A stretch of DNA of 64,000 nucleotides from Streptococcus sp. S1 (GTDB lineage Bacteria > Bacillota > Bacilli > Lactobacillales > Streptococcaceae): the NCBI RefSeq assembly GCF_034137685.1, contig NZ_CP139418.1:1391001-1455000 (forward strand). The letters are read 5' to 3'. Made by a program: the position numbers and the translations under genes. Each line of letters opens with the position of its first letter. The stretch's first letter is position 1. Shown here piece by piece: positions 1 to 8,183 of this stretch. The notes under the pieces are model-generated. The model saw only the letters and a program-made list of their open reading frames with translations, had not been told where the DNA came from and did no database searches.

Positions 1-459
1 TTCAACCAAAAAGGGGAAGTGCCAGTTGATCCAGACTACACGATTCCACTTGGTGTCGGAGAAATCAAACGTGAAGGAACTGACGTCACTGTCGTAACCT
101 ACGGAAAAATGCTTCGTCGCGTGATGCAAGCTGCTGAAGAATTAGCAGAAGAAGGCATCTCAGTAGAAGTAGTAGATCCACGGACCTTGGTTCCACTCGA
201 TAAAGAGATCATCATTAACTCTGTCAAGAAAACAGGAAAAGTAGTCCTTGTCAATGATGCCCACAAAACAAGTGGCTATATTGGTGAAATTTCAGCTATT
301 ATTTCTGAATCAGAAGCATTTGATTACTTGGATGCACCCATCCGTCGTTGTGCGGGGGAAGATGTGCCAATGCCTTACGCACAAAACCTTGAAAATGCAA
401 TGATTCCAACAGTTGAAAGCATCAAAGATGCCATTCGTAAAACATATAACAAAGAATAA
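1..459 (+). CDS. acoB: acetoin/pyruvate dehydrogenase E1 beta subunit, 3' part
   Basis: This is the C-terminal part (152 codons visible) of the beta subunit of a thiamine-diphosphate-dependent E1 enzyme, which decarboxylates acetoin or pyruvate and hands the two-carbon unit to a lipoyl group. The frame is open from base 1, so the GTG at 19 is an internal valine codon and the gene starts before the window. The visible part is the transketolase C-terminal domain (VVDPRTLVPLD, VNDAHKTSG). E2, E3 and lipoate ligase genes follow on the same strand. Complexes annotated aco in streptococci may actually serve as pyruvate dehydrogenase; the sequence alone does not decide this. Confidence 0.9.
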   Translation, partial: FNQKGEVPVDPDYTIPLGVGEIKREGTDVTVVTYGKMLRRVMQAAEELAEEGISVEVVDPRTLVPLDKEIIINSVKKTGKVVLVNDAHKTSGYIGEISAIISESEAFDYLDAPIRRCAGEDVPMPYAQNLENAMIPTVESIKDAIRKTYNKE

Positions 460-479
460 TACATAACATAAATTATGTA
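460..479. repeat. Small palindrome directly after acoB stop
   Basis: TACATAA (460-466), six-base loop, TTATGTA (473-479). It begins at the first base after the acoB stop codon. The same arm sequence with a six-base loop recurs directly after the stop codons at 5458-5479 and 8154-8181. There is no T-tract on the + strand here, so it is not a typical intrinsic terminator. Confidence 0.6.
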
Positions 480-494
480 ATGTCATTTGAATTA

Positions 495-762
495 GACGAG
501 GAAACTTTGTATCTTTTTAGGTACAAAGTTCTCTGCGTCCTTAATATCTTAGATTAGAGCACGGGCTAAAGTCTGGGTGAAAAAGATAAACTTTCCTAGA
601 AACTAAAGTTTCTTCGTCAAGTTTCCTATTTTCACTTTGACTTTTGAAGCCCTTAGTATCTTATAACTGAATCCGGACGGAGGACTGTGAAAAAAAGATA
701 GATTTCCTTGTGTTCATCGAACACAGCGTCAATCTCCTATTTTTTCTTTGTCCTCTACGTCC
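495..762. repeat. Array of three imperfect hairpins between acoB and acoC
   Basis: This fills most of the 333-base gap before acoC. Three stem-loops follow each other: 495-539 (GACGAG...CTCTGCGTC), 563-652 (GGGCTAAAGTC...GACTTTTGAAGCCC) and 675-762 (GGACGGAGGAC...GTCCTCTACGTCC). Each is followed by a related tail of the form CCTTnATATCTTAnAnTnA. Hairpins 2 and 3 share the inner pattern GTGAAAAAGATA ... CCTATTTTTTC. They look like diverged copies of one mobile or regulatory hairpin. I do not recognise a named family; they do not match the pneumococcal BOX sequence as I remember it. Confidence 0.65.
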
Positions 763-792
763 TTGATATCTTATAATAGAATAGGAGAGGTC

Positions 793-1836
793 ATGGCTGA
801 TGATAAGCTAAGAGCGACTCCTGCGGCTAGAAAATTAGCGGATGATCTAGGGATCAACCTCTATGATGTTTCTGGTTCAGGCGCAAACGGTCGTGTCCAC
901 AAAGAAGACGTGGAAACCTATAAAGACACAAATGTGGTTCGCATTTCACCACTTGCAAAACGAATTGCTTTAGAACACAATATTGCTTGGCAAGAGATTC
1001 AGGGAACTGGTCATCGTGGTAAGATCATGAAGAAGGACGTCCTTGCTTTCCTTCCTGAAAATATTGAGAATGAGACCATTAAGTCACCTGCTGAAATCGA
1101 GAAGGTGGAGGAAGCTCCAGATAATGTGACACCTTATGGTGAGATCGAGCGGATTCCGATGACACCAATGCGGAAGGTGATCGCTCAACGGATGGTGGAA
1201 TCTTACTTGACAGCACCAACCTTTACTTTGAACTATGACGTTGATATGTCTCAAATGTTGGCCCTTCGTAAGAAAGTATTGGATCCAATCATGGAAGCCA
1301 CTGGCAAGAAAGTCACTGTAACAGATTTGCTTTCTCTAGCAGTGGTTAAGACCTTGATGAAACACCCATACATCAATGCTTCATTAACAGAAGATGGAAA
1401 AACCATCATCACTCACAACTATGTTAACTTAGCGATGGCTGTTGGAATGGACAATGGACTGATGACTCCAGTTGTCTACAATGCTGAAAAGATGACCTTG
1501 TCAGAGTTGGTCGTAGCCTTCAAGGACGTTATCGGACGTACCTTAGATGGTAAGCTTGCTCCAAGTGAATTGCAAAACTCAACCTTTACTATCAGTAACT
1601 TGGGGATGTTTGGCGTTCAATCATTTGGACCGATTATCAACCAACCAAACTCTGCCATCCTTGGGGTTAGTGCAACGGTTGAAAAACCAGTTGTTGTGAA
1701 TGGTGAAATTGTCATTCGTCCAATCATGAGCTTGGGCTTGACCATTGACCACCGAGTTGTCGATGGGATGGCTGGTGCCAAATTCATGAAAGACTTGAAA
1801 GCCTTGATTGAAGACCCGATTTCAATGTTGGTCTAA
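793..1836 (+). CDS. acoC: dihydrolipoamide acetyltransferase E2 lacking a lipoyl domain
   Basis: E2 core of the acetoin/pyruvate dehydrogenase complex, which moves the acyl group from lipoyl to CoA. I choose the ATG at 793 (347 aa), preceded by AGGAGAGG at 783-790; the in-frame ATG at 748 would lie inside the third hairpin and has no good ribosome site. The protein opens directly with two peripheral subunit-binding domains (about residues 6-42 and 49-85), then a hinge, then the catalytic acyltransferase domain ending with the DHRVVDG motif. No N-terminal lipoyl domain is present; that domain sits instead on the next gene product, the E3. Probably co-transcribed with acoL, 41 bases downstream. 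Confidence 0.93.
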   Translation: MADDKLRATPAARKLADDLGINLYDVSGSGANGRVHKEDVETYKDTNVVRISPLAKRIALEHNIAWQEIQGTGHRGKIMKKDVLAFLPENIENETIKSPAEIEKVEEAPDNVTPYGEIERIPMTPMRKVIAQRMVESYLTAPTFTLNYDVDMSQMLALRKKVLDPIMEATGKKVTVTDLLSLAVVKTLMKHPYINASLTEDGKTIITHNYVNLAMAVGMDNGLMTPVVYNAEKMTLSELVVAFKDVIGRTLDGKLAPSELQNSTFTISNLGMFGVQSFGPIINQPNSAILGVSATVEKPVVVNGEIVIRPIMSLGLTIDHRVVDGMAGAKFMKDLKALIEDPISMLV

Positions 1837-1877
1837 TCAATGAGAGAGAATAGAAACAAGAAAAAGAGGGAAATAAA

Positions 1878-3584
1878 ATGGCCTTAGAAGTAATTATGCC
1901 AAAAGCCGGCGTAGATATGACAGAAGGACAAATCGTTCAGTGGAATAAAAAAGTCGGCGAATTTGTAAAAGAAGGAGAAGTGCTCCTTGAAATCATGACA
2001 GACAAAGTCAGCATGGAGTTGGAAGCGGAAGAAGATGGCTACTTGATCGCTATCCTGAAAGGGGATGGAGAAACTGTTCCTGTAACAGAAGTAATCGGTT
2101 ATCTTGGTGAAGAAGGGGAAAACATCCCTACAGCTGGAGCAGCAACACCAGAAGCAAGTCCAGCACCAGCTGCAGCAAGTGCTTCAAACGATGACAATAA
2201 GAGTGATGACGCTTATGATATCGTAGTGATCGGTGGGGGTCCTGCTGGTTACGTATCTGCTATTAAGGCAGCTCAATTAGGTGGTAAGGTTGCTCTTGTT
2301 GAGAAATCTGAACTTGGTGGAACGTGCTTGAACCGCGGATGTATCCCAACTAAGACTTACCTCCACAACGCTGAAATTATCGAAAATATTGGTCATGCGG
2401 CAAACCGTGGTATTATCATTGAAAATCCAAGTTTCTCAGTAGATATGGATAAAGTTCTTGAAACCAAGAACAAGGTCGTAAATACCCTCGTCGGTGGAGT
2501 TGCAGGACTTCTTCGTAGCTACGGAGTGGATGTTCATAAGGGTATCGGTACTATCACTAAGGATAAGAATGTCTTGGTCAATGGTTCTGAATTGCTTGAA
2601 ACCAAGAAAATCATCCTTGCTGGTGGTTCTAAAGTCAGCAAGATTAACGTTCCTGGTATGGAATCATCCCTTGTCATGACCAGTGATGACATCCTTGAAA
2701 TGAACGAAGTACCAGAAAGCCTTGTGATCATTGGTGGTGGTGTTGTCGGTATTGAACTTGGTCAAGCCTTCATGACCTTTGGTTCAAAAGTAACAGTCAT
2801 CGAAATGATGGATCGCATCGTTCCAGCTATGGATGCGGAAGTATCTAAGAACCTTCGCTTGATCCTTGAACGCAAGGGTATGACAATCTTGACGGATACG
2901 AAATTGCAAGAAATCATTGAAGAAGATGGCAAACTCCGTATCAAGGTTGAAGGAAAAGATGATATCATCGCCAACAAAGCCCTTCTATCAATCGGTCGTG
3001 TTCCAGATCTTGAAGGAATAGGTGAAGTTGAGTTTGAATTGGATCGTGGACGGATCAAGGTTAATGAATACATGGAAACGTCTGTTCCAGGTATCTATGC
3101 GCCAGGTGATATCAACGGTACTAAGATGTTGGCTCACGCTGCTTTCCGCATGGGTGAAGTAGCGGCCGAAAATGCTCTTAAAGGAAATCATGCTGTTGCA
3201 AAATTGAACTTGACTCCTGCAGCCATCTACACCCTTCCAGAAGTGGCGGCTGTTGGTTTGACAGAAGAACAAGCTCGTGAGAAATATGATGTTCAAATCG
3301 GTAAATTTAACTTTGCGGCGAACGGACGTGCGATTGCATCAGATGCAGCTCAAGGTTTTGTTAAGGTTATTGCAGACAAGAAATACGGTGAAGTTCTTGG
3401 GGTTCATATCATTGGTCCGGCAGCAGCTGAATTGATCAACGAAGCTTCAACCATCATTGAGATGGAAATCACTGTGGAAGAAATGCTCAAGACCATTCAT
3501 GGTCACCCAACCTTCTCAGAAGTGATGTACGAAGCCTTTGCGGATGTACTAGGCTTGGCAGTTCACTCACCTAAGAAGAAATAA
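1878..3584 (+). CDS. acoL: dihydrolipoamide dehydrogenase E3 with N-terminal lipoyl domain
   Basis: FAD enzyme that reoxidises dihydrolipoamide with NAD+. Residues 1-80 form a lipoyl domain with the lipoylation lysine K43 in the sequence EIMTDKVSME; an Ala/Pro-rich linker (about 85-110) follows, then the E3 body with the FAD motif GGGPAGYVSA, the redox disulfide in GGTCLNRGCIPTK, a second nucleotide motif GGGVVGIELG, and the C-terminal dimer domain with HGHPTFSE. At 568 aa it is longer than a plain E3 (about 470 aa) because of the fused lipoyl domain. It supplies the lipoyl arm that AcoC lacks. Confidence 0.95.
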   Translation: MALEVIMPKAGVDMTEGQIVQWNKKVGEFVKEGEVLLEIMTDKVSMELEAEEDGYLIAILKGDGETVPVTEVIGYLGEEGENIPTAGAATPEASPAPAAASASNDDNKSDDAYDIVVIGGGPAGYVSAIKAAQLGGKVALVEKSELGGTCLNRGCIPTKTYLHNAEIIENIGHAANRGIIIENPSFSVDMDKVLETKNKVVNTLVGGVAGLLRSYGVDVHKGIGTITKDKNVLVNGSELLETKKIILAGGSKVSKINVPGMESSLVMTSDDILEMNEVPESLVIIGGGVVGIELGQAFMTFGSKVTVIEMMDRIVPAMDAEVSKNLRLILERKGMTILTDTKLQEIIEEDGKLRIKVEGKDDIIANKALLSIGRVPDLEGIGEVEFELDRGRIKVNEYMETSVPGIYAPGDINGTKMLAHAAFRMGEVAAENALKGNHAVAKLNLTPAAIYTLPEVAAVGLTEEQAREKYDVQIGKFNFAANGRAIASDAAQGFVKVIADKKYGEVLGVHIIGPAAAELINEASTIIEMEITVEEMLKTIHGHPTFSEVMYEAFADVLGLAVHSPKKK

Positions 3585-3652
3585 TATTTGAAATGATAGA
3601 ATGGCTGGACAGCAAATGCTGGACCAGTCTCTATCGTATATAAAGGAACCTT

Positions 3653-4642
3653 ATGAAATACATTATTAATTATTCAAATGATACTGCTTTTAATATTGCT
3701 TTGGAAGAATATGCCTTTAAACACCTTTTAGATGAGGATCAAATCTTCCTTCTTTGGATTAACAAACCTTCGATTATCGTTGGTCGTCACCAAAATACCA
3801 TCGAAGAAATCAACCGTGACTATGTTCGAGAGCATGGGATTGAAGTGGTTCGTCGGATCAGTGGTGGTGGGGCTGTTTACCATGATTTAAACAACCTCAA
3901 CTACACCATCATTTCAAAAGAAGATGAAAACAAGGCCTTTGACTTTAAGAGCTTTTCAACTCCCGTGATCAACACCTTGGCTCAACTTGGGGTTAAGGCT
4001 GAATTTACAGGACGTAACGACTTAGAGATTGATGGCAAGAAATTCTGTGGAAATGCCCAAGCTTATATCAATGGTCGGATCATGCACCATGGTTGCCTTC
4101 TCTTTGACGTTGATTTGTCTGTCCTTGCTAATGCTCTCAAGGTCTCTAAAGACAAGTTTGAGTCTAAAGGGGTTAAATCGGTTCGTGCACGTGTGACCAA
4201 TATCATCGATGAGTTGCCAGAAAAAATCACGGTTGAAGAGTTCCGGGACCTACTTTTGGACTACATGAAGAAAGAATACCCTGAGATGACAGAATATGTC
4301 TTCTCGGATGAAGAATTGGCTGAAATCAATCGTATCAAGGAAACCAAGTTCGGTACCTGGGATTGGAACTATGGAAAGTCTCCTGAATACAATGTACGTC
4401 GTGGCACAAAATTCCCAAGCGGTAAGGTGGAAATCTTCGCTAATGTCATTGAATCAAAAATCCAAGACATCAAGATCTACGGTGACTTCTTCGGTATCGA
4501 GGACGTTGCAGCAGTAGAAGAGGTTCTTCGTGGTGTCAAATACGAACGTGAAGACGTCCTCAAAGCCCTTCAAACCATTAACCTAGGGCGTTACTTCGCA
4601 GGTATCACTGCAGAAGAAATTGCTGAAGCAGTGGTGGAATAA
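3653..4642 (+). CDS. lplA: lipoate-protein ligase
   Basis: Attaches free lipoate to lipoyl domains through lipoyl-AMP. The catalytic domain (about residues 1-240) shows the family motifs RRISGGGAVYHD and the GNAQAYINGR/HHGCLLFD region; a C-terminal accessory domain follows to residue 329. RBS AAAGGAACC precedes the ATG. It lies 68 bases after acoL, so the ligase is placed with its likely substrate, the lipoyl domain of AcoL. A terminator follows at 4646. Confidence 0.93.
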   Translation: MKYIINYSNDTAFNIALEEYAFKHLLDEDQIFLLWINKPSIIVGRHQNTIEEINRDYVREHGIEVVRRISGGGAVYHDLNNLNYTIISKEDENKAFDFKSFSTPVINTLAQLGVKAEFTGRNDLEIDGKKFCGNAQAYINGRIMHHGCLLFDVDLSVLANALKVSKDKFESKGVKSVRARVTNIIDELPEKITVEEFRDLLLDYMKKEYPEMTEYVFSDEELAEINRIKETKFGTWDWNYGKSPEYNVRRGTKFPSGKVEIFANVIESKIQDIKIYGDFFGIEDVAAVEEVLRGVKYEREDVLKALQTINLGRYFAGITAEEIAEAVVE

Positions 4643-4645
4643 AGT

Positions 4646-4676
4646 AAAAGATATCCATTTAACATGGATATCTTTT
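4646..4676 (+). terminator. Intrinsic terminator of aco-lplA operon
   Basis: AAAAGATATCCAT and ATGGATATCTTTT form a near-perfect stem directly after the lplA stop, ending in a short T run. Confidence 0.85.
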
Positions 4677-4751
4677 ATCTTAAACTTGATATTCGAAAAC
4701 CATGAGTGTACAATATAGAGGAAATCTGAACAAAAAAGGGGATCATATTCG

Positions 4752-5393
4752 ATGATGAAAGTTCCAGTGGAAAATCTTGGTCTATTTGAACAGTTAGATC
4801 GTATAGTAGTGGCTTTTTTTAGAAAGCAACAATCTTCAAGTCCTTATGATTTGTATGTCAGTATTACACAAGAACATGTTGACCAGAAAAAGCAGGAGCT
4901 AGAACCATTAGGCTATCAAGCTGTCCAACTACCATTAGGAATGGCTTTAGGTAACGTCATCCAGCAACCTCATTATGAAAACTTAATCATTGGAGGTCTT
5001 GCTCCTGACGAAATTATCGTTAGCAAAGAAGAATTAATGCCTTTGAAAGATATCGTGGATAGTTTTTGTATTATGTACGCTGCAGCGAATAACAGACTGG
5101 AAAATAGTAAGGCTTATGAATTAATGAAAGATAAGACGGTTTATTTTATTGGTAAACTATTTACAGATTTTCCAAAAGCAGGTGATGAAATTGCTTATAT
5201 GGGTATTGATCGAATAGCAAGTGACGGAACACCATATGAAGCAGTGAAATGCTTTTTAACGGAAGAAAGTGCAGAAAAGTATAATGGTGAAAAAAGACCG
5301 GTCACCCCAGCAAATCTGGCTTATCTAAAATCATTTTGGGGAAAACCAGTCATTATTGAGCCACACCGTAATTATTGGATTGAATTTTTATAG
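4752..5393 (+). CDS. hypothetical protein (weak SseB-like C-terminus)
   Basis: A 213-aa soluble protein with no signal peptide or membrane segment that I do not recognise. AAAAAAGGGGAT precedes tandem ATG codons at 4752 and 4755. The C-terminal third (VKCFLTEESAEKYNG ... PVIIEPHRNYWIEFL) faintly recalls SseB-type domains, but this is a guess. The gene is single, flanked by its own terminator, and sits between lplA and xerS, which are neighbours in pneumococcus as I recall, so it may be an insertion at the terminus region. Confidence 0.7.
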   Translation: MMKVPVENLGLFEQLDRIVVAFFRKQQSSSPYDLYVSITQEHVDQKKQELEPLGYQAVQLPLGMALGNVIQQPHYENLIIGGLAPDEIIVSKEELMPLKDIVDSFCIMYAAANNRLENSKAYELMKDKTVYFIGKLFTDFPKAGDEIAYMGIDRIASDGTPYEAVKCFLTEESAEKYNGEKRPVTPANLAYLKSFWGKPVIIEPHRNYWIEFL

Positions 5394-5400
5394 AAAGAAT

Positions 5401-5442
5401 AAAAGAGCGTAAGATTCCATATAAAAATCTACGCTCTTTTTC
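5401..5442. terminator. Terminator between hypothetical gene and xerS
   Basis: AAAAGAGCGTAAGATT pairs with AATCTACGCTCTTTTT with one bulge. The T run is on the + strand, and an A run on the other side allows use from both converging genes. Confidence 0.85.
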
Positions 5443-5457
5443 TAACACAAAAATCAT

Positions 5458-5479
5458 TTACATAATTTACGTTATGTAA
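5458..5479. repeat. TTACATAA palindrome after xerS stop
   Basis: TTACATAA, loop TTTACG, TTATGTAA; it ends three bases from the xerS stop codon (5482 on the - strand). Second of three related palindromes in the window. Confidence 0.6.
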
Positions 5480-5481
5480 TA

Positions 5482-6552
5482 TCACAAACTATCCAAGGCA
5501 TTTTTCTGTTCATCATTAACGATATGCGTATACAAGTCGGTAACTTGTGTGCTAGCATGTCCCAGCTGATGGCTAACCAAAACCTGTGATTTGGTTGCAT
5601 CATAGAGACGCGTTGCTAATGTATGGCGAAGCTTGTGGGGTGTCACGCGGACTTTGAAGTCTTCTGAATACTTGGCCACCATCTTTTCAACGCTAGAAGC
5701 ATCAATCCGATTTGGAACACCTCGATACAAGGTCAGAAAGAGGGCTGTATCAGTTTTTTCTGTCTTGTAACGTTTGTCTCTTATAGCAAGATATTGCTCC
5801 AGATAAGGCTTCGCAAAGGCAGCAACATTGACCGAGTCACGTTTTCCACCTTTTCGGGTGACGTCAATGACCATCATCTTAAGATTGAGGTCACGAAGAT
5901 CTAGGTTAACGGCTTCAGAGAGACGGACACCAGAGGCAAGAAGGAGTGCGATAATGGCTAAATCTCGCTCTTTATTCTTATTAAAGGAGGATAAGGCGCG
6001 ATTTGAGAGTGTTTGAGGGTACTCCTGGTCGATATAGTTAAGAAAACCTTCTGTTTCATCGCCTAAAAAGAGCTTTTGTTTGATATTTTCAGCCCGTGCC
6101 GCCAAAGTTTCTTTCTTTTTCTTGGTAGCAACCTTTTTCATGACGTTGCGGTAGAAATAAGGTTCTCCTTGCTCATTTTCAACTTCCTCAGTCAAATACT
6201 TATAAAGACTAGACAGTGCAGAAAGGGTACGGTTAATCGTTGTTTGGGAAACCCCGTTTTTCGTTGTATTGGCATTGAGCAGAGGACGTTCACGTAAGTA
6301 AAGAATAAAGGATTCCATATCTTTCTTGGTCATGTGCTCCAGAACGTCTAAAGGGATCTCGGCTATGGTGTCAGCATCCGATATCCCAGATTCCAAAACC
6401 CAGGTGAAAAATCGATCGTATTCCTTTAAGTATTCGTACAAGGTCGTAAAACTGTAGGGAACGGCCAGTTTCGATTGATAATATTCCAATACATACCAGG
6501 GCATGACTTGTTTGAGTTTATCAATCCGTTCTAATAAGATCTCGCGTTTCAT
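5482..6552 (-). CDS. xerS: tyrosine recombinase XerS (chromosome dimer resolution)
   Basis: Single tyrosine recombinase that, in streptococci and lactococci, resolves chromosome dimers at the dif-SL site together with FtsK. The ATG at 6552 (356 aa) has GGAG six bases upstream; the upstream TTG at 6564 is less likely. An N-terminal SAM-like DNA-binding domain (about 1-150) is followed by the catalytic domain with Arg in [19 protein letters not shown] and the tyrosine nucleophile in TDLYTH. Its target site lies 52 bases upstream of the start, the arrangement known for XerS/dif-SL. Confidence 0.96.
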   Translation of the reverse strand: MKREILLERIDKLKQVMPWYVLEYYQSKLAVPYSFTTLYEYLKEYDRFFTWVLESGISDADTIAEIPLDVLEHMTKKDMESFILYLRERPLLNANTTKNGVSQTTINRTLSALSSLYKYLTEEVENEQGEPYFYRNVMKKVATKKKKETLAARAENIKQKLFLGDETEGFLNYIDQEYPQTLSNRALSSFNKNKERDLAIIALLLASGVRLSEAVNLDLRDLNLKMMVIDVTRKGGKRDSVNVAAFAKPYLEQYLAIRDKRYKTEKTDTALFLTLYRGVPNRIDASSVEKMVAKYSEDFKVRVTPHKLRHTLATRLYDATKSQVLVSHQLGHASTQVTDLYTHIVNDEQKNALDSL

Positions 6553-6603
6553 CTTTTTCTCCAAATCTTTCTATACTAGTAGTATAACATAGCCAGATGT
6601 ATT

Positions 6604-6634
6604 TTTCAAGAAAATTATAGTTTTTCGGAAAGAT
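6604..6634. other. dif-SL recombination site (replication terminus)
   Basis: A 31-bp sequence with imperfect inverted arms, TTTCAAGAAAATTATAG followed by TTTTTCGGAAAGAT, matching the lactococcal/streptococcal dif-SL site as I remember it (in reverse complement ATCTTTCCGAAAAACTATAA followed by TTTTCTTGAAA). It lies just upstream of xerS and at the point where the dominant gene direction switches from + to -. Confidence 0.9.
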
Positions 6635-7048
6635 GATATAGGGTTTATTTCATATAACTGGAAATTTTTTTCATCAAGAAAATAGTCAATTTTATACTTT
6701 ATAAAAGTGAAAACTGGAAAATTTTCAAACCTGAATTTTAGTGAAAATGTACTTTACTAAATTCAAAAAACTGATTAAATCAAAGTTTCTAGGCCTACAA
6801 GGGGGGTAAAAGGGACTATTTTTGTACATTACGTATCTAAGCTACTCAATCAAAAAATGTACTTTATCCAGCATTAAAATAAAGTACATTTCGATTATAA
6901 AGTACATTTTTCAAAGAGTGTACATTACGCCTTAAACTCAGTCGTGTCAAGGGTTTATCCACTGTCTAGGGTAAAGTACAAAAAATTTTAGTTTTTATAG
7001 GACTGTTTTGTATCTCTTTCTATACTAGATCCCTTTTAACCACAATAA
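6635..7048. repeat. AT-rich gap with clustered GTAC-centred repeats
   Basis: No gene is visible here. The stretch holds repeated GTAC-core words: AATGTACTTT (6746-6755, 6856-6865), AAAGTACATT (6881-6890, 6899-6908), TGTACATTACG (6823-6833, 6919-6929) and AAAGTACA (6973-6980). Those at 6856-6866 and 6880-6890 form an inverted pair. The density is well above what surrounding sequence shows. Function unknown; nothing like it is named in the families I know. Confidence 0.6.
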
Positions 7049-7077
7049 AATCAGCAAATCTCATGGATTTACTGATT
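7049..7077 (-). terminator. Terminator of acetyl esterase gene
   Basis: On the - strand AATCAGTAAATC and GATTTGCTGATT form a stem followed by TTATT, just downstream of the esterase stop codon. Confidence 0.75.
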
Positions 7078-7093
7078 GTTTTTCTTCTCTAAC

Positions 7094-8077
7094 TTATTTT
7101 TCTACATATCGAAATGGAATCTTGCTACCACAGAGCCAATTATAGACTCGGTCATTGACTTGAACATTCATAGCTTCATGGGCATATTCTGGCATGATTA
7201 AATGCTCTTTTGGACATTCTAATCGATTATAAATGGCAAACTGCGTTTCTGGATAACAAACATCATCATCTAGTCCTGTAATCATGTGAACTTGTCCTTT
7301 GATACGATGGGCAAAGTTTTTTACATCAATATAGGCCAATGTCTGCATCAAACGATCTTCGGTTTCGTGGAATGGATCATGGAACTTGAAATAACGGAAA
7401 AGCTCGTCATAGGCCTCACTGGTGTTCCCGATCTCTAATACTCGTCTGAAGTCTGATAAGAATGGATAAATGGCTACCGTTCGTTGTATACGAGGATTCA
7501 ATCCAGCAGCAACCAGGGCCAAGGCACCACCTTGTGAGGCTCCATAGCTGGCAAGTTTGCTGTCATCTACTTGAGGGAGGCTGGCTACAATTTCAATTAA
7601 CTGGTAAAGATCTAAGTAGACATCCTTATAAAAGAGCTCATCCGGACCTTCCACGGCTCCGCGGATAATCTGTCCTTTTACCGTATTACCAAGTGGTGAT
7701 CGATTTCCGTCCGTTGAAAAACCTGACTGGCCTCTCACGTCCATAGATACAACACCATAGCCGGCTACTGTATAAGCTAACATATCAGCCCAATCCCAAC
7801 AACGTCCCATATAGCCATGAAAATGGAAAATCACTGGAACCTTTTGATCCGTTTTTGGAAGGATCATTCTTGAATAAACAAGCCCATCTCGTGTTCCTTT
7901 AAAGGTTAATTCATAACATCGAACATTTGGAATGCTGAAATCTCGTTCTTCGAGCTTGTATTCAGGCAGTTCAGTCATCTTTGCTAGGGCTTGATCCCAA
8001 AAAGCATCAAAATCTGCGGGAACCTCATCCCGTCCCTTGTAATCTTTCATTGTTTCTAATAATTTGGGATCTTTCAT
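7094..8077 (-). CDS. acetyl xylan esterase / cephalosporin-C deacetylase family
   Basis: Cytoplasmic alpha/beta hydrolase of carbohydrate esterase family 7, which removes acetyl groups from small sugar or antibiotic substrates. The 327-aa length fits the family. Visible are the oxyanion region HFHGYMGR, the RGQSG motif, the nucleophile elbow YGASQGG, a late acid in GLDDDVCYP and the histidine in PEYAHEAM. RBS AAGGAGAATTTT precedes the ATG. No signal peptide. It stands alone with its own terminator; the natural substrate cannot be told from the sequence. Confidence 0.88.
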   Translation of the reverse strand: MKDPKLLETMKDYKGRDEVPADFDAFWDQALAKMTELPEYKLEERDFSIPNVRCYELTFKGTRDGLVYSRMILPKTDQKVPVIFHFHGYMGRCWDWADMLAYTVAGYGVVSMDVRGQSGFSTDGNRSPLGNTVKGQIIRGAVEGPDELFYKDVYLDLYQLIEIVASLPQVDDSKLASYGASQGGALALVAAGLNPRIQRTVAIYPFLSDFRRVLEIGNTSEAYDELFRYFKFHDPFHETEDRLMQTLAYIDVKNFAHRIKGQVHMITGLDDDVCYPETQFAIYNRLECPKEHLIMPEYAHEAMNVQVNDRVYNWLCGSKIPFRYVEK

Positions 8078-8153
8078 AAAATTCTCCTTAAGTATGTGTA
8101 ATCGCTACCAAAAATGTACCATATTAATTTAATGATTGCAAGAGACAAATAAA

Positions 8154-8181
8154 AAATTACATAACCGAAATTATGTAATTT
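8154..8181 (-). terminator. Palindromic terminator after DUF915 gene
   Basis: An 11-bp perfect stem (AAATTACATAA / TTATGTAATTT) with a six-base loop; read on the - strand it ends in a T-run, three bases past the stop codon at 8184. The arms contain the same TTACATAA word as the palindromes at 460 and 5458. Confidence 0.75.
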
Positions 8182-8183
8182 AC

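Noticed and set aside
495-762. Pneumococcal BOX or RUP element
   Set aside because: The hairpins do not contain the boxA/boxC or RUP words I remember.
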